Shown here: piece by piece, positions 1-11,960 of the stretch
Layout of the letters: every line of letters starts with the position of its first letter
How positions within the stretch are numbered: position 1 is the stretch's first letter
NCBI GenBank assembly: GCA_036971475.1
Contig: JBAIZL010000002.1
Location: 130,022,033 to 130,086,032, forward strand
Source: Prosapia bicincta
Taxonomy: Eukaryota > Arthropoda > Insecta > Hemiptera > Cercopidae
Direction: 5' to 3'
Length of the DNA stretch: 64,000 bases
Position numbers and translations under genes: made by a program
The notes under the pieces: model-generated
What the model was told of the DNA's origin: nothing
Database searches by the model: none
What the model saw: only the letters and a program-made list of their open reading frames with translations

Positions 1-1482
1 TAACTGTAAAATTTTATAGTTGTCACTTTTGGTATTGAACTGAATATATTTAGGTAATTTAATCTGTCACACAAGCTTTGTAATGTTGCATATGATAAAT
101 TAAAGCAGATTTTTTCTAAGAACTAATTCTAGGAACTTAATTTTTAAATCAGCATTATTTTTTTGTTTTTTCTGTCAAATATTAATGTTTTTAGTAATAG
201 CGTTAATTTTAATATCAGGCTATTTTTACAACGAGGAATGGAATGTAAAATTCATCTCTGTTCACTATGACTCAAATATAAACTACTGAAATATATCAGA
301 GATAAATACATGATAAAAAGGCATTGTTTTATTATTTTTTTAAAAGTTAAGTTAAAGAAGCTGTGTTTGTCTGAAATTTACCTTGAAGTGGGTTTTAAGT
401 AAAAGGTTATAAACGAATCTAGACTGTATGGCTCAATTCTTTGTTAGATACTGTAGTTTGCATTATTAGTCAGTATTAATTATGAATGAAAATATTTGAC
501 ATTTATGTTCATTCAGTTCTTTCGAAGAAATTATATAATCATCATGTTACATTGAATGTTAATAGTACAATCAACAAAATAAATGTGATAGATTTACCGA
601 CAATTTTTTTATTAAAATTACACGGAGTTACAATGCGATAAAAAGTTATTGATTGACTTTTGTAAGAGGTAAATTAGAGCAGCAGTTCTCTGAAGTGTGA
701 TTCAACTAAAGTTTAGTAAATCAATATATTCCACTTAACACAGTTCTTTATTACGCACCATTAAATACAGTTGTGTTTTGAACTATGAGAAAAAATATGA
801 AACCATCTATATTCATTCGATTCTTTAAAACAAGTGTAAAATGGTTGTGTAAAATATTAAATGAAAGATGAGAGAAAATGTTACCTCCATAATGGATTAA
901 GTGATTTTAAAGACTAAAAAACAAAAAATGTTAGAAATTTAAACACAAAAATCTTTCAAGAATGTTGAAAAATATTTAAAAAAGCTAGTCATGTAAGAAA
1001 ATCAGTCTGATTAACAAAAAACATGAGAAAAATTGAATATCCTATTTGGATGGCTTCAAAACATTTTAACCAATATGATAAATTTATACATGATGAAACT
1101 ATTAGTGAAAGTTATTCCAAAACTTTAATTATAGACGAGCAAAATGAACATTCACTATTTGATAAAGAAATTTAAATAAGTAGTTCTGGTAGTGAAACTG
1201 GTTTCTATGACATAATCCAGATATTGAGGGCTAATTTTTGGAGCACTTGATAAATTTTTGACCGGGTACATAAGCAAACCATATTAAATTCTTTTACACT
1301 CTTATTTTGTTTAATACCATAAATTCAAAAGAAACCATTTCTTTCAATTTTGCCAATAAAATGGCAGTTCAATTCAGATGATATACTGCTTTTATTCATA
1401 TGTCCTTTTAATTGGGTTGTTTTTTAAAACAAATTTTATTATCATTAAAATTTAAAGTTAGACCTCCAATATTGATCACTAG
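1..1482. other. AT-rich DNA, no feature recognised
   Basis: I see no coding signal, repeat structure or RNA gene that I can support here. Reading frames are short and broken on both strands. Confidence 0.5.
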
Positions 1483-1484
1483 TA

Positions 1485-1781
1485 CAGTAGAGTCTTGATA
1501 ATTCGAGGTAGATGATCCTCTCAGATTCGAGACCCCCTCGGATTACTGAAAACTTAAAATACACGGAAATACGTTCCTGCGCATTAGAAAAAATAGGAGT
1601 TTCAATGAACCCTAATATTATAATTAAAAATGCACTAAATAAGTTTATAGAACTTTATATGAAACATTTCTAGGGAGCCCGATTCATCATTCTTTTTAAA
1701 ATATAAAATAGGCTTAAATAGAAATAGGCTCGAATTTCAGAAGCTCAAAATATCGGAAATCAGAATTTCTAGACTCTACTG
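1485..1781. mobile_element. Short Tigger/pogo-like MITE
   Basis: A 297-bp element begins CAGTAGAGTCTTGATAATTC and ends with the inverse complement of its first bases. It is flanked by TA on both sides, the target duplication of Tc1/mariner/pogo elements. The subterminal sequence matches the longer copies at 5790-6887, 25524-26502 and 53798-54796, so this is a deleted, non-autonomous member of that family. No coding capacity remains. Confidence 0.8.
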
Positions 1782-1783
1782 TA

Positions 1784-2489
1784 TTTGTTTAAGTTACAGC
1801 TGGTTATAAGCTTTAATATTGTCTGGATATCCAGAAAATTATCTTTGAAGGCTATGGTGATGTCATAATGTTCTTACAATGAGTACACATCAAGCTGTCT
1901 GTTGCTTCACTAACTTTAATTCTTAAACGTATTGAAATGTGTGCTGCAATAAAAATCTGTCCACTTGTGAGATATGTTCTGTGACTTGGCAAAAAACAAA
2001 CCAATTAAAATTTATCTGCAGCTCTGTAACGTGTGGAAAAGGAATATTTAGTGGAAATTCGAGTGAGGCAAAGGTATATTGATTTTCAAAATGGCCATAT
2101 CAGTTATTATGATTAGGGCTGCAGTTATAGGCCTAGCTTTGTAACTGATGATGAAAATCAATGGCAAACTTTATGAAAATCATTTGGTTCATGAAACTAT
2201 GACAGGAAACCTTGGCAACCACAAATTTTGTGGTAGGTAGGTTCCCAAAATCCTGAAGGATTATCACAAAAAATAGAGACTTGCTGCAGCACTGACCTCT
2301 GTCTTACATTACGGCAAAAATGTTGTTATTGATCTTTGTAATTGGGGGCAAGACTTGGTACAAGCATATCAATTGTGAAACAAAATGACAGATTATCAAA
2401 TAGGGACATTCAAATTCTTCAAAGAAACATAAAAAGTGTTTGCAAATGTCAACAAAAATGATAATTGCTCTTTAAAAGAATAATTCCAA
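1784..2489. other. No feature recognised
   Basis: AT-rich sequence between two transposon relics. It could include decayed 5' parts of the mariner relic that follows, but I cannot align them by eye. Confidence 0.4.
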
Positions 2490-2491
2490 TT

Positions 2492-2725
2492 GATTTTCTT
2501 GAGCACGGCACAACAATTAACTTAGAGAGGTATTGTAAACACTGAGACAGTTTTACAAAACAAGCATAAAAAAAACCTAGCATGAAAGTTTTGTGTTATC
2601 ACAACACACATTCACTCATGGTCAACCTACCATCATATCTGCAGGCAGCAGATTTCTACAGGGAGTTGAAAAACATTTGCTATGATAAGTGCCTTGTTTT
2701 GAACAGGGATTATATAGAAAAATAG
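2492..2725 (+). pseudogene. mariner transposase C-terminal relic
   Basis: One frame, interrupted by two stop codons, reads DFLEHGTTINLERYC, then a segment ending in HNTHS, and finishes with YDKCLVLNRDYIEK and a stop. These correspond in order to the mariner transposase motifs around GTTIN, the second catalytic aspartate (HDNAxxH) and the C-terminal KCxxxxGDYxEK. The catalytic Asp of HDNA is Asn here, so the copy is dead apart from its stops. The N-terminal half and terminal repeats were not found. Confidence 0.7.
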
Positions 2726-3710
2726 CTTATGGGTGTACTTTTAAGATGTGAATAGTAAATTTTGTTTTACCTATTGTTTATTTTTTTATTTGAAAATGTT
2801 GCACTCTGGATAGGCTTTGTATTTAAAACTAAGTTTTTCTTGGATGATAAACGAATATTAAAACAGAATTTGTCTCTAAGGGACTAATAACGTAAGTGGA
2901 TTTAGTCAGTTGTAAGTAATAGTTAACAAGCAATAAACATGTATAGGTTTATGCTAGGTATTATTTTTGCACCTTATGTACACCAAATATAAGGTTTTAG
3001 TTATTTGAGTTAAAGACCTGCAACAGTTTTGCTTACCCTTGTGTTAATTAGTATTTCACAGCCTACTATTTTGTTCTCAAACCTCATATTTTTTTAAGAA
3101 TTAAAATTGAAAATAATCATTAATTTTGTATATTTTAAATCCTTTTCATATTTTTAAAACTAACAAATATCCATAACAACATACATGCAAATCCATGTAC
3201 ATCAAGAAATGAATACATTTTAAAATTTATCATTTTAAAAATCAATAGATGTTTCAAAAACCATTGTTGTTTTGTGATTTTAAGTAAAATGTTATTATTA
3301 ATTGCTTTCTTTAGCCTTGTGTCTGTGTATAGTTTTATTTTATTAACTTTCATAACTGTAAATTATTTAACTTTAATCTTATTATTGACATCATTAGTTC
3401 TCTTGTAAAGTAATTTATTACCCTAAAAAAAATTGATTGAAAGAGGTTGAAAAATAAATTGATTGACAAATATTAATGCAGACAAAATCATTTATGTATT
3501 GGTAAATACATTTAAATCGTAATAAATTGGTTTAAATTATAGATCATTAAATCTAATTTCATTTGTTTAAAATTACAATTTTTTTTCACTGAAATATTTT
3601 GAACTATCTGGAGAATATTGCTACTATTACCATTCATAAAAACCCGAACCGCAATAGAAAGACATATAATGAAATATAATTTGCAAAATATACAAGCTCA
3701 TATAAAGATT
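2726..3710. other. No feature recognised
   Basis: AT-rich sequence. A 72-codon minus-strand open frame at 3135-3353 has low-complexity composition and no recognisable motif, and I do not treat it as a gene. Confidence 0.4.
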
Positions 3711-3711
3711 G

Positions 3712-3812
3712 TTGTAATTACTTTCAACTTACTGACACAACAGTCATTTTATTGACAAAGCCAACCCCCTACTCAATAGAGTAAGTTGAAAGTTTTCATT
3801 CAGCAATAATTA
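3712..3812. repeat. Small fold-back, family E (PLE-like)
   Basis: Sequence around TTACTTTCAACTTACTGACAC is followed after a short spacer by its inverse (GAGTAAGTTGAAAG). The interior resembles the arms of the family E fold-backs at 32143-32410, 46524-46725 and 56595-57320. Read on the minus strand it includes the UUGUCAAU segment that stands at the core position in that family. Confidence 0.5.
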
Positions 3813-4029
3813 CGTATGAATTTTATATAGACATTATCTATAGAGATGGTTCTTAGTAGCTTAGTGTAGTAAATCCCTCTGAAGATTATGTCTTTAAAAT
3901 AAACATAAAGGAATTGATCAAAAAATACGGTGAATGAATTTTTATAGCAGCAACTGCTGAAGCTACATCCATATGATGAAATTTTCCTGGTAGTGTGATC
4001 TGTCGAGATAGGCAGCGACAAGTTCCAAC

Positions 4030-4793
4030 ATGCTGGAGCTTATCAGTCGATTGTCAAAGCCACTAGAGAGAGGTCGTGTTTATTGTGTCAGTCGCGCATC
4101 ATGGATTTCGAACAACTCATTAACATTAAGTTTTATTCAAGTTACAAAAGAATACCAAAGGAGCTCTCGAAATGTTAAATTTCGCGATTATGTGGTAACT
4201 CTGAAAACTGTGTACAATTGGTATGACCAAATTAAAAGCAGAAATGAGTCGGTTGAAGACGAGCAGCATTTGGGATGTCCATTAACCTCAAAAACAGACG
4301 ACAATGTGCAAAAAGTAGAAACAATGGTTCATTCAAAACGGCGAATGACTATTCAAGAGCTATCAAAAGATCTTGATATTTCGTACAGTTCAGTAAAATG
4401 GGCGAATGGCTTTCTTCTTCATCACGACAATGCGCCGCGTCACACATCACTTCTCATTCGTGAGTTTTTTCCTGTTTGTCCACTTACTCAAATTTTGTAC
4501 TCACCCGATTTAGCATCATGCAACTTCTGGCTCTTCCCAAAAATTAAAACTGTGCTTAAAAGAAAACGTTTTGACACCTTTTCTGATATTGAGAAGGCCA
4601 TGACCGAGAAGCTAAACGCCCTTCCGAAAGAAGCCTTCCAGAAATGTTTCCCATTATGAATTCAACGTTGGGATAAGTGCATTGCCAGCAAAGGATATTA
4701 CTTTGAAGGACATTAAATCGAATTCGATGTAAGTTTATTACTTTTTTAAATAAAAAATTGTTCACCGTATTTTTTTATCTCACCTTGTAGATA
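4030..4793 (+). mobile_element. Internally deleted mariner element
   Basis: This stretch covers the decayed mariner transposase described separately plus its 3' flank. The right end reads TTTTTTATCTCACCTTGTAG, which looks like a terminal inverted repeat; I could not find its left partner. The 5' leader just before the start codon (GTGTCAGTCGCGCATC) resembles other mariner leaders. Left boundary uncertain. Confidence 0.65.
4101..4725 (+). pseudogene. mariner transposase, deleted and frameshifted
   Basis: A start at 4101 gives MDFEQLINIKFYSSYK, the usual mariner N-terminus. After a frameshift near 4170 the copy continues in the second frame through the helix-turn-helix region (SKTDDNVQKVETMVHSKRRM, IQELSKDLDIS). 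It then jumps directly to HHDNAPRHTS, so the segment with the first catalytic Asp is deleted. The third catalytic residue is also changed (SCNFWLFP instead of xCDFWLFP). Beyond a premature stop at 4657-4659 the same frame still reads RWDKCIASKGYYFEGH, the mariner C-terminus. It cannot encode an active enzyme. Confidence 0.9.
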
Positions 4794-5787
4794 TGACTAT
4801 GCTAATTTCACTTGCTATTTATTTATTCCTTTTATATTTCTCTTTGTTGTAGTTTGGGATTTTATCAGTTTTAACAATTGTACAATTCACCATATCGCTT
4901 TTACAATTTTGTACGTACTTATAGTTCTATGGTTTTATTATTTTATCTTGTAGTTGTTATATTGTGCAGTTATTGTAATATTTCAGAATATTTTTTTGTA
5001 ACGTGAAATTTTCTGGGAACAAAAAATTCAATGTTTTGCTCTATAGAAGGAAATGCAAAATAAAAAAAGCTTTGACGTAACACTTTTTAGACATTAGTCT
5101 GTAATGGTTTTACATTTATAGACTAAACTATGGTTTTTTTATAAATTTAGACTTTAAAATACACCCTTAAGCTAATTTCAGTATGTTTTTTTTTACATGG
5201 AGAGATATATATTTTAGGATAAACAATTTGAATCTCCACCGATTTATTATTCTTTTACAGTATGTTAATATAGAGAATGTCATATATTATTTTTAATATA
5301 AAGTGAGAACATTAATATAAAGTGAGAGTGATAACTTAAAGTGGAAAAATATGGAAGCTCTGAATTTTTAGGTTTTGAATTCAGCTAATTGATTGGAGAA
5401 TTAAAAGATATGTAATTTATGCAACTTTTTGTTTTGTAATTTTTAAATAATTTAAGTATATAAGTAGTAGTATTGTCTTTGTTTACAATTAATTTTAAAA
5501 AAAAATTGATGTGTTTATATTACAGTGTATTTTGAAGTATAATAAATAATTTTATATTTATATACATGTTCTAGAGTAATTGTTATTTAGATTTTTTAAT
5601 GTCAGGCACAGAGAAAATTTTATTTACAACAGTTTAGTAGACTGATAACTGATGGTGTTTAAATTTGAAAATATTGTATTTAAATTATATTAAAACCGCT
5701 GTTTATGTTGATCAGTAAAGCATATAAATTTAGTAAGATAAGTGACTTATTTTTCAACTGGTTCACAAATTATTTTTAAAAGGGAAT
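4794..5787. other. No feature recognised
   Basis: AT-rich DNA without a supportable frame or repeat structure. Confidence 0.4.
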
Positions 5788-5789
5788 TA

Positions 5790-6887
5790 CAGTAGAGTCT
5801 CAATAATTGGAGGTAGATGGACCAAAACTTCCTTGTATTACCGAAAACTTGGTTTACACGGAAATACGTTCCTAACATTAGAAATAACAGGAGTTCCAAT
5901 GAACCCTAATACCATAATTAAGACCGCACAAAAGATATTTATAGAACTTTATTGATTACAGTACTTAGATAAATTAATGTTGCTTTGGAATGCATAGTTA
6001 ATCCTGGTTGCCACATTTTTTGGAAAAAGTTGTTATGTGCCTTCTGCGTTTGGTTACCAGATCGCTTTCGTGTTACGGTGTTGCGTAGATGTTGCAGAAG
6101 CACATCCGTTGGTATGGTGTCTGTCTGTTGTTCAATATAGCATAGTGATGTTTCCAAGGCAGTTGTTTCTTCACAGTGACTAATTTTCCTTTCTTGTACT
6201 GTCTCAGTCGAACCTTCATTTTTATTCTTGTCATCACTGCCTTCAGTAGTGTTTTTTACCAATTCATTAATCGTAACATCTGTTGTCCCAAATTTTTCAT
6301 ATCCGAATTTATTTTCACAGCTTGAACTTTCTTGTTAAGAAATATCAAATCTGTTTCTTCTTGTGGATCAACACAGTTTCTTTATGACTCATGATTTTAT
6401 TCCACAACTTACTTGATGTTTCTTCTTTTAATTATTTTCCATGATTCAGCTATCCATTACACAACTCTTTTAACTGCATTTTTTTAGAAAGCCAACAATG
6501 CTTTCTTCCCCGTTAGTCCTACCAAGCGATTTTAAAAGGTAACATGTGTATTTTTTTCATATATTCCAGAACAAACTGAACTATTGGCTAGACTCGTAAT
6601 ATTTGTAGGAAGATATGAAGCACTGATATCATCAAAGCAAGTTGATCTTCACCAGGATGCGACGGTGCTTTGTCTAACAGTAAACTCATTAAAAAACGTC
6701 TCTTTGAATAGTTGTCTATCCATCCAATCAGCACTCTAGTTCATAAATATAACCGCCAATGCTGACGTGGAAATGTTTTTGAATGTCGGTGGCTTAGCTG
6801 ATTAATCCCGTGGGTTAACGAACTCAAAGCGGGATTTGAATTTATCAAAAGCTCCAAAACTTGGGACTTAATTTCGAGATTCTACTG
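5790..6887 (-). mobile_element. Tigger/pogo-like element, decayed
   Basis: A 1098-bp element starts CAGTAGAGTCTCAATAATTG and ends with the matching inverted repeat TTCGAGATTCTACTG, with TA duplicated at both ends. It is the same family as the copies at 1485, 25524 and 53798. The shared internal block near the left end corresponds to the 3' end of a transposase gene on the minus strand. The DDE region is not recognisable. Confidence 0.8.
5939..6262 (-). pseudogene. Tigger-like transposase, C-terminal tail
   Basis: A 107-residue frame with an acidic, polar start (DDKNKNEGSTETVQE), a helix around DVLLQHLRNTVTRKR, and a tail ending near FFQKMWQPG. Tigger-type transposases end in this kind of acidic linker plus short helical tail. 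The same stretch is recognisable, broken, in the copies at 25524-26502 and 53798-54796. Only the C-terminal tail survives. Assignment rests mainly on its position inside the element. Confidence 0.55.
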
Positions 6888-6889
6888 TA

Positions 6890-7652
6890 TTTTAGTTATT
6901 TGAAATCTTTTGAATTTCAAGATTTTGAGCTATATTGTAGATTACAATATTGAACTATAAGCATTAAAATTTACAGATTCAAATCCTTAACATAAATTGA
7001 GAGAAAAAATGTTTTCAAATACTGTTTTGTTTTTTCAATATAAGAATAATTTTGGCTTATTTTTATTTGTGTAATAATGGAAGAGATATTTTTATTATTA
7101 CAATAAGTAATGCTGTTATAAATTGTATAATTATCTACCACATAGTTAAAACATTAATTATAATAATGACTTAATAGATAATATTAAGTATGGCAGAGTG
7201 TTCTAGGCATTCAGGATTGACACCTTAATAATCTAATGAATAATTTAATAGTTATTCAAATAAGGTTCTCTTTGTACATATATACTTTATCCAACATTGT
7301 GTTTCTTATTAATAATTTATTGTTTATTCATTATTTTAATAACTGACTAAAGCCACTGGTCAAATGTTTTGATTATTTAACTAGTGTGAATTCCTCTGGC
7401 AATAGACCTTTAACGGTTCTTCAGACATTTTTTTCTGGAAGGTCTTCTATTGAATTTGTCCTTTATCTTCACCGTGTCAAATCACTTTCTATCCAGAAAG
7501 AGAACAAGGTAACTGGGAATAAATTGCCATTGTGTTTATCATAACCGAATGTAGAACAAACTTGGTATAACTTTTAACCATTCATTATCACTTTTGAAAT
7601 AAAATTACCGTACTAACATAGCTATACCTAGTATGTTCCCTATAAGCTACAT
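6890..7652. other. No feature recognised
   Basis: AT-rich DNA between two transposons; nothing further seen. Confidence 0.4.
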
Positions 7653-7796
7653 GGGTTGTCTCAGATATAAGTTACACTACTTTTTTCTAAAAACATTTGT
7701 TTAAATTTTTTTATTAAAACATATATTTTGAAAAGTACATTAAAAAATCTATTTTCCTCATAATCATTTTTTTTAAATACATTTTTGGTACCGTGG

Positions 7797-8270
7797 TAAA
7801 CATGTTTTCAACCAGCATCATACAAATCTGCTGCCATACCAGTTAGCCATCTTTCAACGTCTTGCTTCAAATCACCCTTGTTTGATAAGCTTAAATCTGC
7901 TGCCATACCAGTTAGCCATCTTTCAACGTCTTGCTTCAAATCACCCTTGTTTGATAAGCTTCAAGATGTTGCCTCAGCTGTGGAAACAAGTGGAAGTCAC
8001 TTAAGGAAAGGTTAGGGGAGTAAAGCGAATGTTCAAAAACATCCCATCGAAACTTCTCAAGCACGTTTTAGCTCTAATGGGCAGCATGTGGGCAAGCGTT
8101 GTTTTGAAACAAAAAAAACTGTTTTGTCAGTTTTTATTGAAGCAGATCATCTGAAGGGCATGCATGACTTGTTTCCACATTTGGAGAGAGCTGAGAAAGG
8201 ATTTCCTCAGGAATTAGGCACCGATCGGTGTCAATAGCCCGTCGGATATTTTCGACAACAGTTAAAATGT
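7797..8270 (-). pseudogene. mariner-like transposase relic
   Basis: On the minus strand, fragments in order read RRAIDTDRCLIPEEILSQLS (helix-turn-helix region), EHSLYSPNLSLSDFHLFPQL (the block around the third catalytic Asp) and KQDVERWLTGMAADLYDAG (C-terminal helix). The segment with the first two catalytic Asp residues is mostly missing. A 69-bp stretch is duplicated in tandem inside the C-terminal part. Frames are broken several times. Confidence 0.75.
7824..7961. repeat. Tandem duplication, 2 x 69 bp
   Basis: Two essentially identical 69-bp units (7824-7892 and 7893-7961), each starting AAATCTGCTGCCATACCAGT and ending GATAAGCTT. The unit is 23 codons long, so it keeps frame within the transposase relic. 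The near identity of the two units means the duplication is much younger than the surrounding decayed sequence. Confidence 0.95.
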
Positions 8271-8639
8271 GAGAAGTGGAGAGGGGTCATTTCGTTGTTT
8301 AGTGTATAATATTGTTCTCCTTTCATTGAGTGACTGGTACCAACAAGAAACCATTAGCCTTGACATAATGTCTTCACCTAAATTAATTAAAATGATTTTC
8401 AGGTACATTTTAATTTTTTTGCTGTTGAAAAAGCAACACCAGAACTTCACATTCCGCGGCAGGAAAAAGTGTAACCTTCATAGTGGTTGGACACATGAAG
8501 CATGGTATTGACACATGTGCATAGGAATTTTACAGGGCTGTCACTACACCCAGACAAAAATTCCCCACGGCTTCCAGACGTTTCCCGCCGACCACATAGT
8601 TTTAAAAAAATAGAATAACTTACTAATGAGACACCCTAG

Positions 8640-10340
8640 GATTTTAAATATTCTATAAGTTTACCAAGATGTTCTACAGCTGTTTAATCTTCTTCTCTGG
8701 TTATAATTTACAGTTTGTGATTTAAGGTTTCTGAAAAGCACAAACTGATGGGTTGGGTATAAAAAATAAAAGTGAAACAGGCGGAGTTAGGGGAGACACA
8801 TGAATGTTCTCTAGGACGTAGGAAAATATTAGTTTAATTTTATAAGTTTGACTTGAATTATCATTATCTAACTGTCTACCTAAAACCTAGAATTTTATTT
8901 TTACATTTTGCAACACTTATTAGGCTCTGATCCAGTATCTTACTTGTAGCCAGTATTAAATAATGCAAACACTCCAATAATCTTGAGGACCACAAAACTC
9001 CCTATATCCCTGACTCACCTTCTTATATATTTCATGTGAATTTGTAATTTAATCAAAACCGTTATTTTATGCATTTATGTGAACTGTAAAATCAATTTTT
9101 TTTTTCATTTCAATTTACTAAAATTATTATTTACCAAAATTTTGATTCGGTATTTTCTAAAACGTTACTACTTTCTATCTCTAATATGATTTCTAAATTT
9201 TTTTAAATAGAAGATATATTAAATTACTTGGGAAAATAATATGATGGTAAGAAATTATAGTCAGATGATAGCTGTAAAATGATTTATTCGGATATATTCT
9301 ACCGATATGTGACAACACCAATTGAAGTCTAATTAGTAGAATATTTACGGACATCTATAATAGTTATATATAGTTTTTCTACACCGTCTGCATTCTAACT
9401 TGTGAAATTCTTTTAAAAATCCAAACAAGCCATTGATAGTTTGAAAATCAAATTGCTTCTGATGTAAAGGGAGTAAAAGAAATGAAATGAAAAATTAACT
9501 GTATTATTTTTAGCATGTTGTTTTCTAGAACTATAGCCAGAGATTTGACTTTTCATGGAAGTTTTGCTGATTACTTTATCTATTTAAGAGCTATTTAGAA
9601 TTACATTTTGTTGTAACTATACTATACACAATAATATTTAACAAGGAAGATCATTTGAATACATTACATTTTCCATAAGCTTCGATTACAACTTGGGAAA
9701 CTTTTTTAAAGGTTATCCCGAATAATTATTATTTCCTTAAGAATGTCTTTTTACAGAGAAAATAATTCAAAATTAGGCTCTACAACTAAAATTGTATTCA
9801 TAAAACTTATTTTTATTACTGATATCTAGGTGTAACAGATTATATATTATATTTACTTGGTGTTTGGACTACTATGGCCAGTGGGTTTTACTGGCTATTG
9901 TTTTTCAGCTATGGTGAACTGCGAATGTGGAGAATGCCCCAGATGGCCACACATGATGCCATGACTATGTCTACTGGTCACATGTTTGAACTCTCCGTCT
10001 AATAATATCTGCTACTCTTCAAACTGCTTCTATTTCTAATAACGTTTCTCTTTCAACTAACGCTATGAAGTTAACATGCTTTATAGATAACAAACTTTTA
10101 AGAAATTTTACCCACAATGTTATCAGGAATAATTAAAACATACTTTTTGTAAAAATTATTCAATAAAATTTTTATATTTGTTATTTTATTCCACTCAAAA
10201 GTTTTTTATGAATCACTATTTTTATAATTTAAATATTTAACCAAAACCACTGATCTTGAATAGAACTCATTGACAAAAAACTTGTATGTAACATTAAACC
10301 AAGCAAACACATTTACTACAACCTCGCAGCCAGAGTATTA
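8640..10340. other. No feature recognised
   Basis: AT-rich DNA. A slightly more balanced segment near 9870-10000 has no open frame of note. Confidence 0.4.
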
Positions 10341-10369
10341 TGTGGACTAATAGCAAACCAAAACACACA

Positions 10370-10392
10370 CACACACACACTTATATATATAC
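10370..10392. repeat. (CA)n-(TA)n microsatellite
   Basis: A short run of CA repeats passes directly into TA repeats at the left border of the Penelope-derived sequence that follows. Confidence 0.8.
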
Positions 10393-10499
10393 AACATGTA
10401 TTATCAAGTATTTATCCAACATGACATGAAATATAAGTTCAATGTTATATAAAACGGTCTAAAACAACAATGGCATCCATACATTAAAAATAATAAAAT

Positions 10500-11460
10500 A
10501 AAACTTACACGACAAATTCGTAAATGCTTATAAAGGCAACATTATAGTTATCCTCACTAACAACCAAGAACAATATCAAAGCACTTCAAAGAAAATAACA
10601 TGATGAAATAACTGATGATCCTACAAACGAACAGAAAAAAATGTTTTCCACAAATAAAACTCAAAGCACCAACTATACATTCCTTACCTAAAATATAAAA
10701 AGAAGATATTCTATCAACTAAACACCAACGCCTTAATAAAAACTTACAAAACATTACAACAAAATAATCAATAACCTTAAACAAATAATGGGCCAACAAA
10801 CAAAATTTTAAAACTTCATTGTATATGACAGCTCTGTACATCCCTTAGCATAGATTTATACACTAATGAAGCATAAAAAACAGTTGAAATTACTCAAACA
10901 AATTATCACAGATAACACACCAATGACATACATAAAGAAAATGTAACATTAACAAGAACTCCTAACTTATCAGAATTGATAACAACACATATGCAACATC
11001 ACATACAACAAATGTTACAACCAAAAAGAAGATTTAGGATAACTTTTTACATATCAATAATCATTTCCAAAATATCTATAGAACAAAATTTTATAGGATA
11101 GAGCAAAAACATGTTCTACATAGCAACAAAAATAAATTTAAAATATTTCACTTCAACAGTTGTGTAGATGTCATTTTCTTGCTTTAGAAAAGAAAGAGTA
11201 GATACAAAACATAAAGATAATAGACGGTAATATAAAATATATACTTGAAATACAAGAAGAAAACTCATTCAACCTTTAGGTATAGCACTTATAAAAAAAC
11301 ATCCAACTTTCCATGACACTGACAATAAAACAACCCAACACTAAAATACATACAAAACTAACTCAACACAGAAACAAACACCAGCGTCAATTATTTAACT
11401 AAAGGCAAATACACAAGCCTAACTTTCCACACTAACACAATGCAAAAAATAGCTATATTT
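10500..11460 (+). pseudogene. Penelope-like element RT relic
   Basis: The plus strand is rich in A and C like the other PLE coding pieces in this window. One frame reads KGNIIVILTNNQEQY, matching the DKGN-type motif near the start of PLE reverse transcriptases. About 110 bp later another frame reads APTIHSLPKI, stop, KEDI, matching the xxLPKIHK motif. Downstream the frames are broken and the palm motifs are not recognisable. The piece probably belongs to the family A PLE whose arms follow at 11505-11960, but the join is not proven. Confidence 0.55.
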
Positions 11461-11504
11461 GTTGGTTCCATCTTCACGTGAGCTACTAGTTTTCACTAAA
11501 ACAC

Positions 11505-11960
11505 TTGTAAATATTTACAAACTTGCCTATAGTAGCACTTACTTATATTTGTTGAGGACGACCGTTTTGGGAGATGTATCCCATTGTTAGCTCAAACCAT
11601 AACTGACTACATTGGCATAACATCTAACCTACAAATACTTCATAAACAACACAGAAATAACCAAGGTATACAACCAAACAATACAAAATATACAGGCACT
11701 TCAAACTACACCCTACACACATACTCAACACACAATTACATTACAACTCCACACACTTTTTGACATCATAACTCCTAATACTCACAAAGTACACCCACCC
11801 CAATATAATATCTCACCCCCACCCTAATACCCTAACCTACGAAAACCTTGAGATCAGTTACGGTCTGGGTTGACAATGGGACGAAACGGCCGTCCCCAAC
11901 AAATATAAGTAAGTGCTACTATAGGCAAGTTTGTAAATATTTACAAGTATTTTAGTGTTA
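11505..11960 (+). mobile_element. PLE fold-back, family A copy 1
   Basis: The left arm (about 11505-11617, containing CTTGCCTATAGTAGCACTTA) and right arm (about 11860-11960, containing TAAGTGCTACTATAGGCAAG) are inverted copies of each other. Between them lies AC-rich sequence matching the block that also follows the GIY-YIG remnant near 26505-26630, taken as the 3' end of a PLE. Both arms carry the hammerhead-like motif of this family. In the right arm its hairpin (stem II) is deleted, but the flanking stem is preserved with a changed pair (UGGG/CCCA). Confidence 0.7.

Larger units (their letters stand above)
7653..8637 (-). mobile_element. mariner-like element with terminal repeats
   Basis: Left end GGGTTGTCTCAGATATAAGT and right end ACTTACTAATGAGACACCCT are imperfect inverted repeats of about 30 bp. 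The interior carries a decayed minus-strand mariner-type transposase. The part closest to the right end has no clear coding signal. Exact ends may be off by a few bases. Confidence 0.7.

Noticed and set aside
1020..1240. Possible piggyBac-like N-terminal frame (acidic/serine-rich)
   Set aside because: Only vague composition similarity; no DDE motifs, no TTAA ends and no continuous frame.
4556..4765. Minus-strand open frame over the mariner 3' end
   Set aside because: It is the antisense of the transposase C-terminus and terminal repeat; no independent motif.
8262..8511. Two overlapping open frames on opposite strands
   Set aside because: They lie in the decayed right part of the mariner-like element, show no motif and are short.
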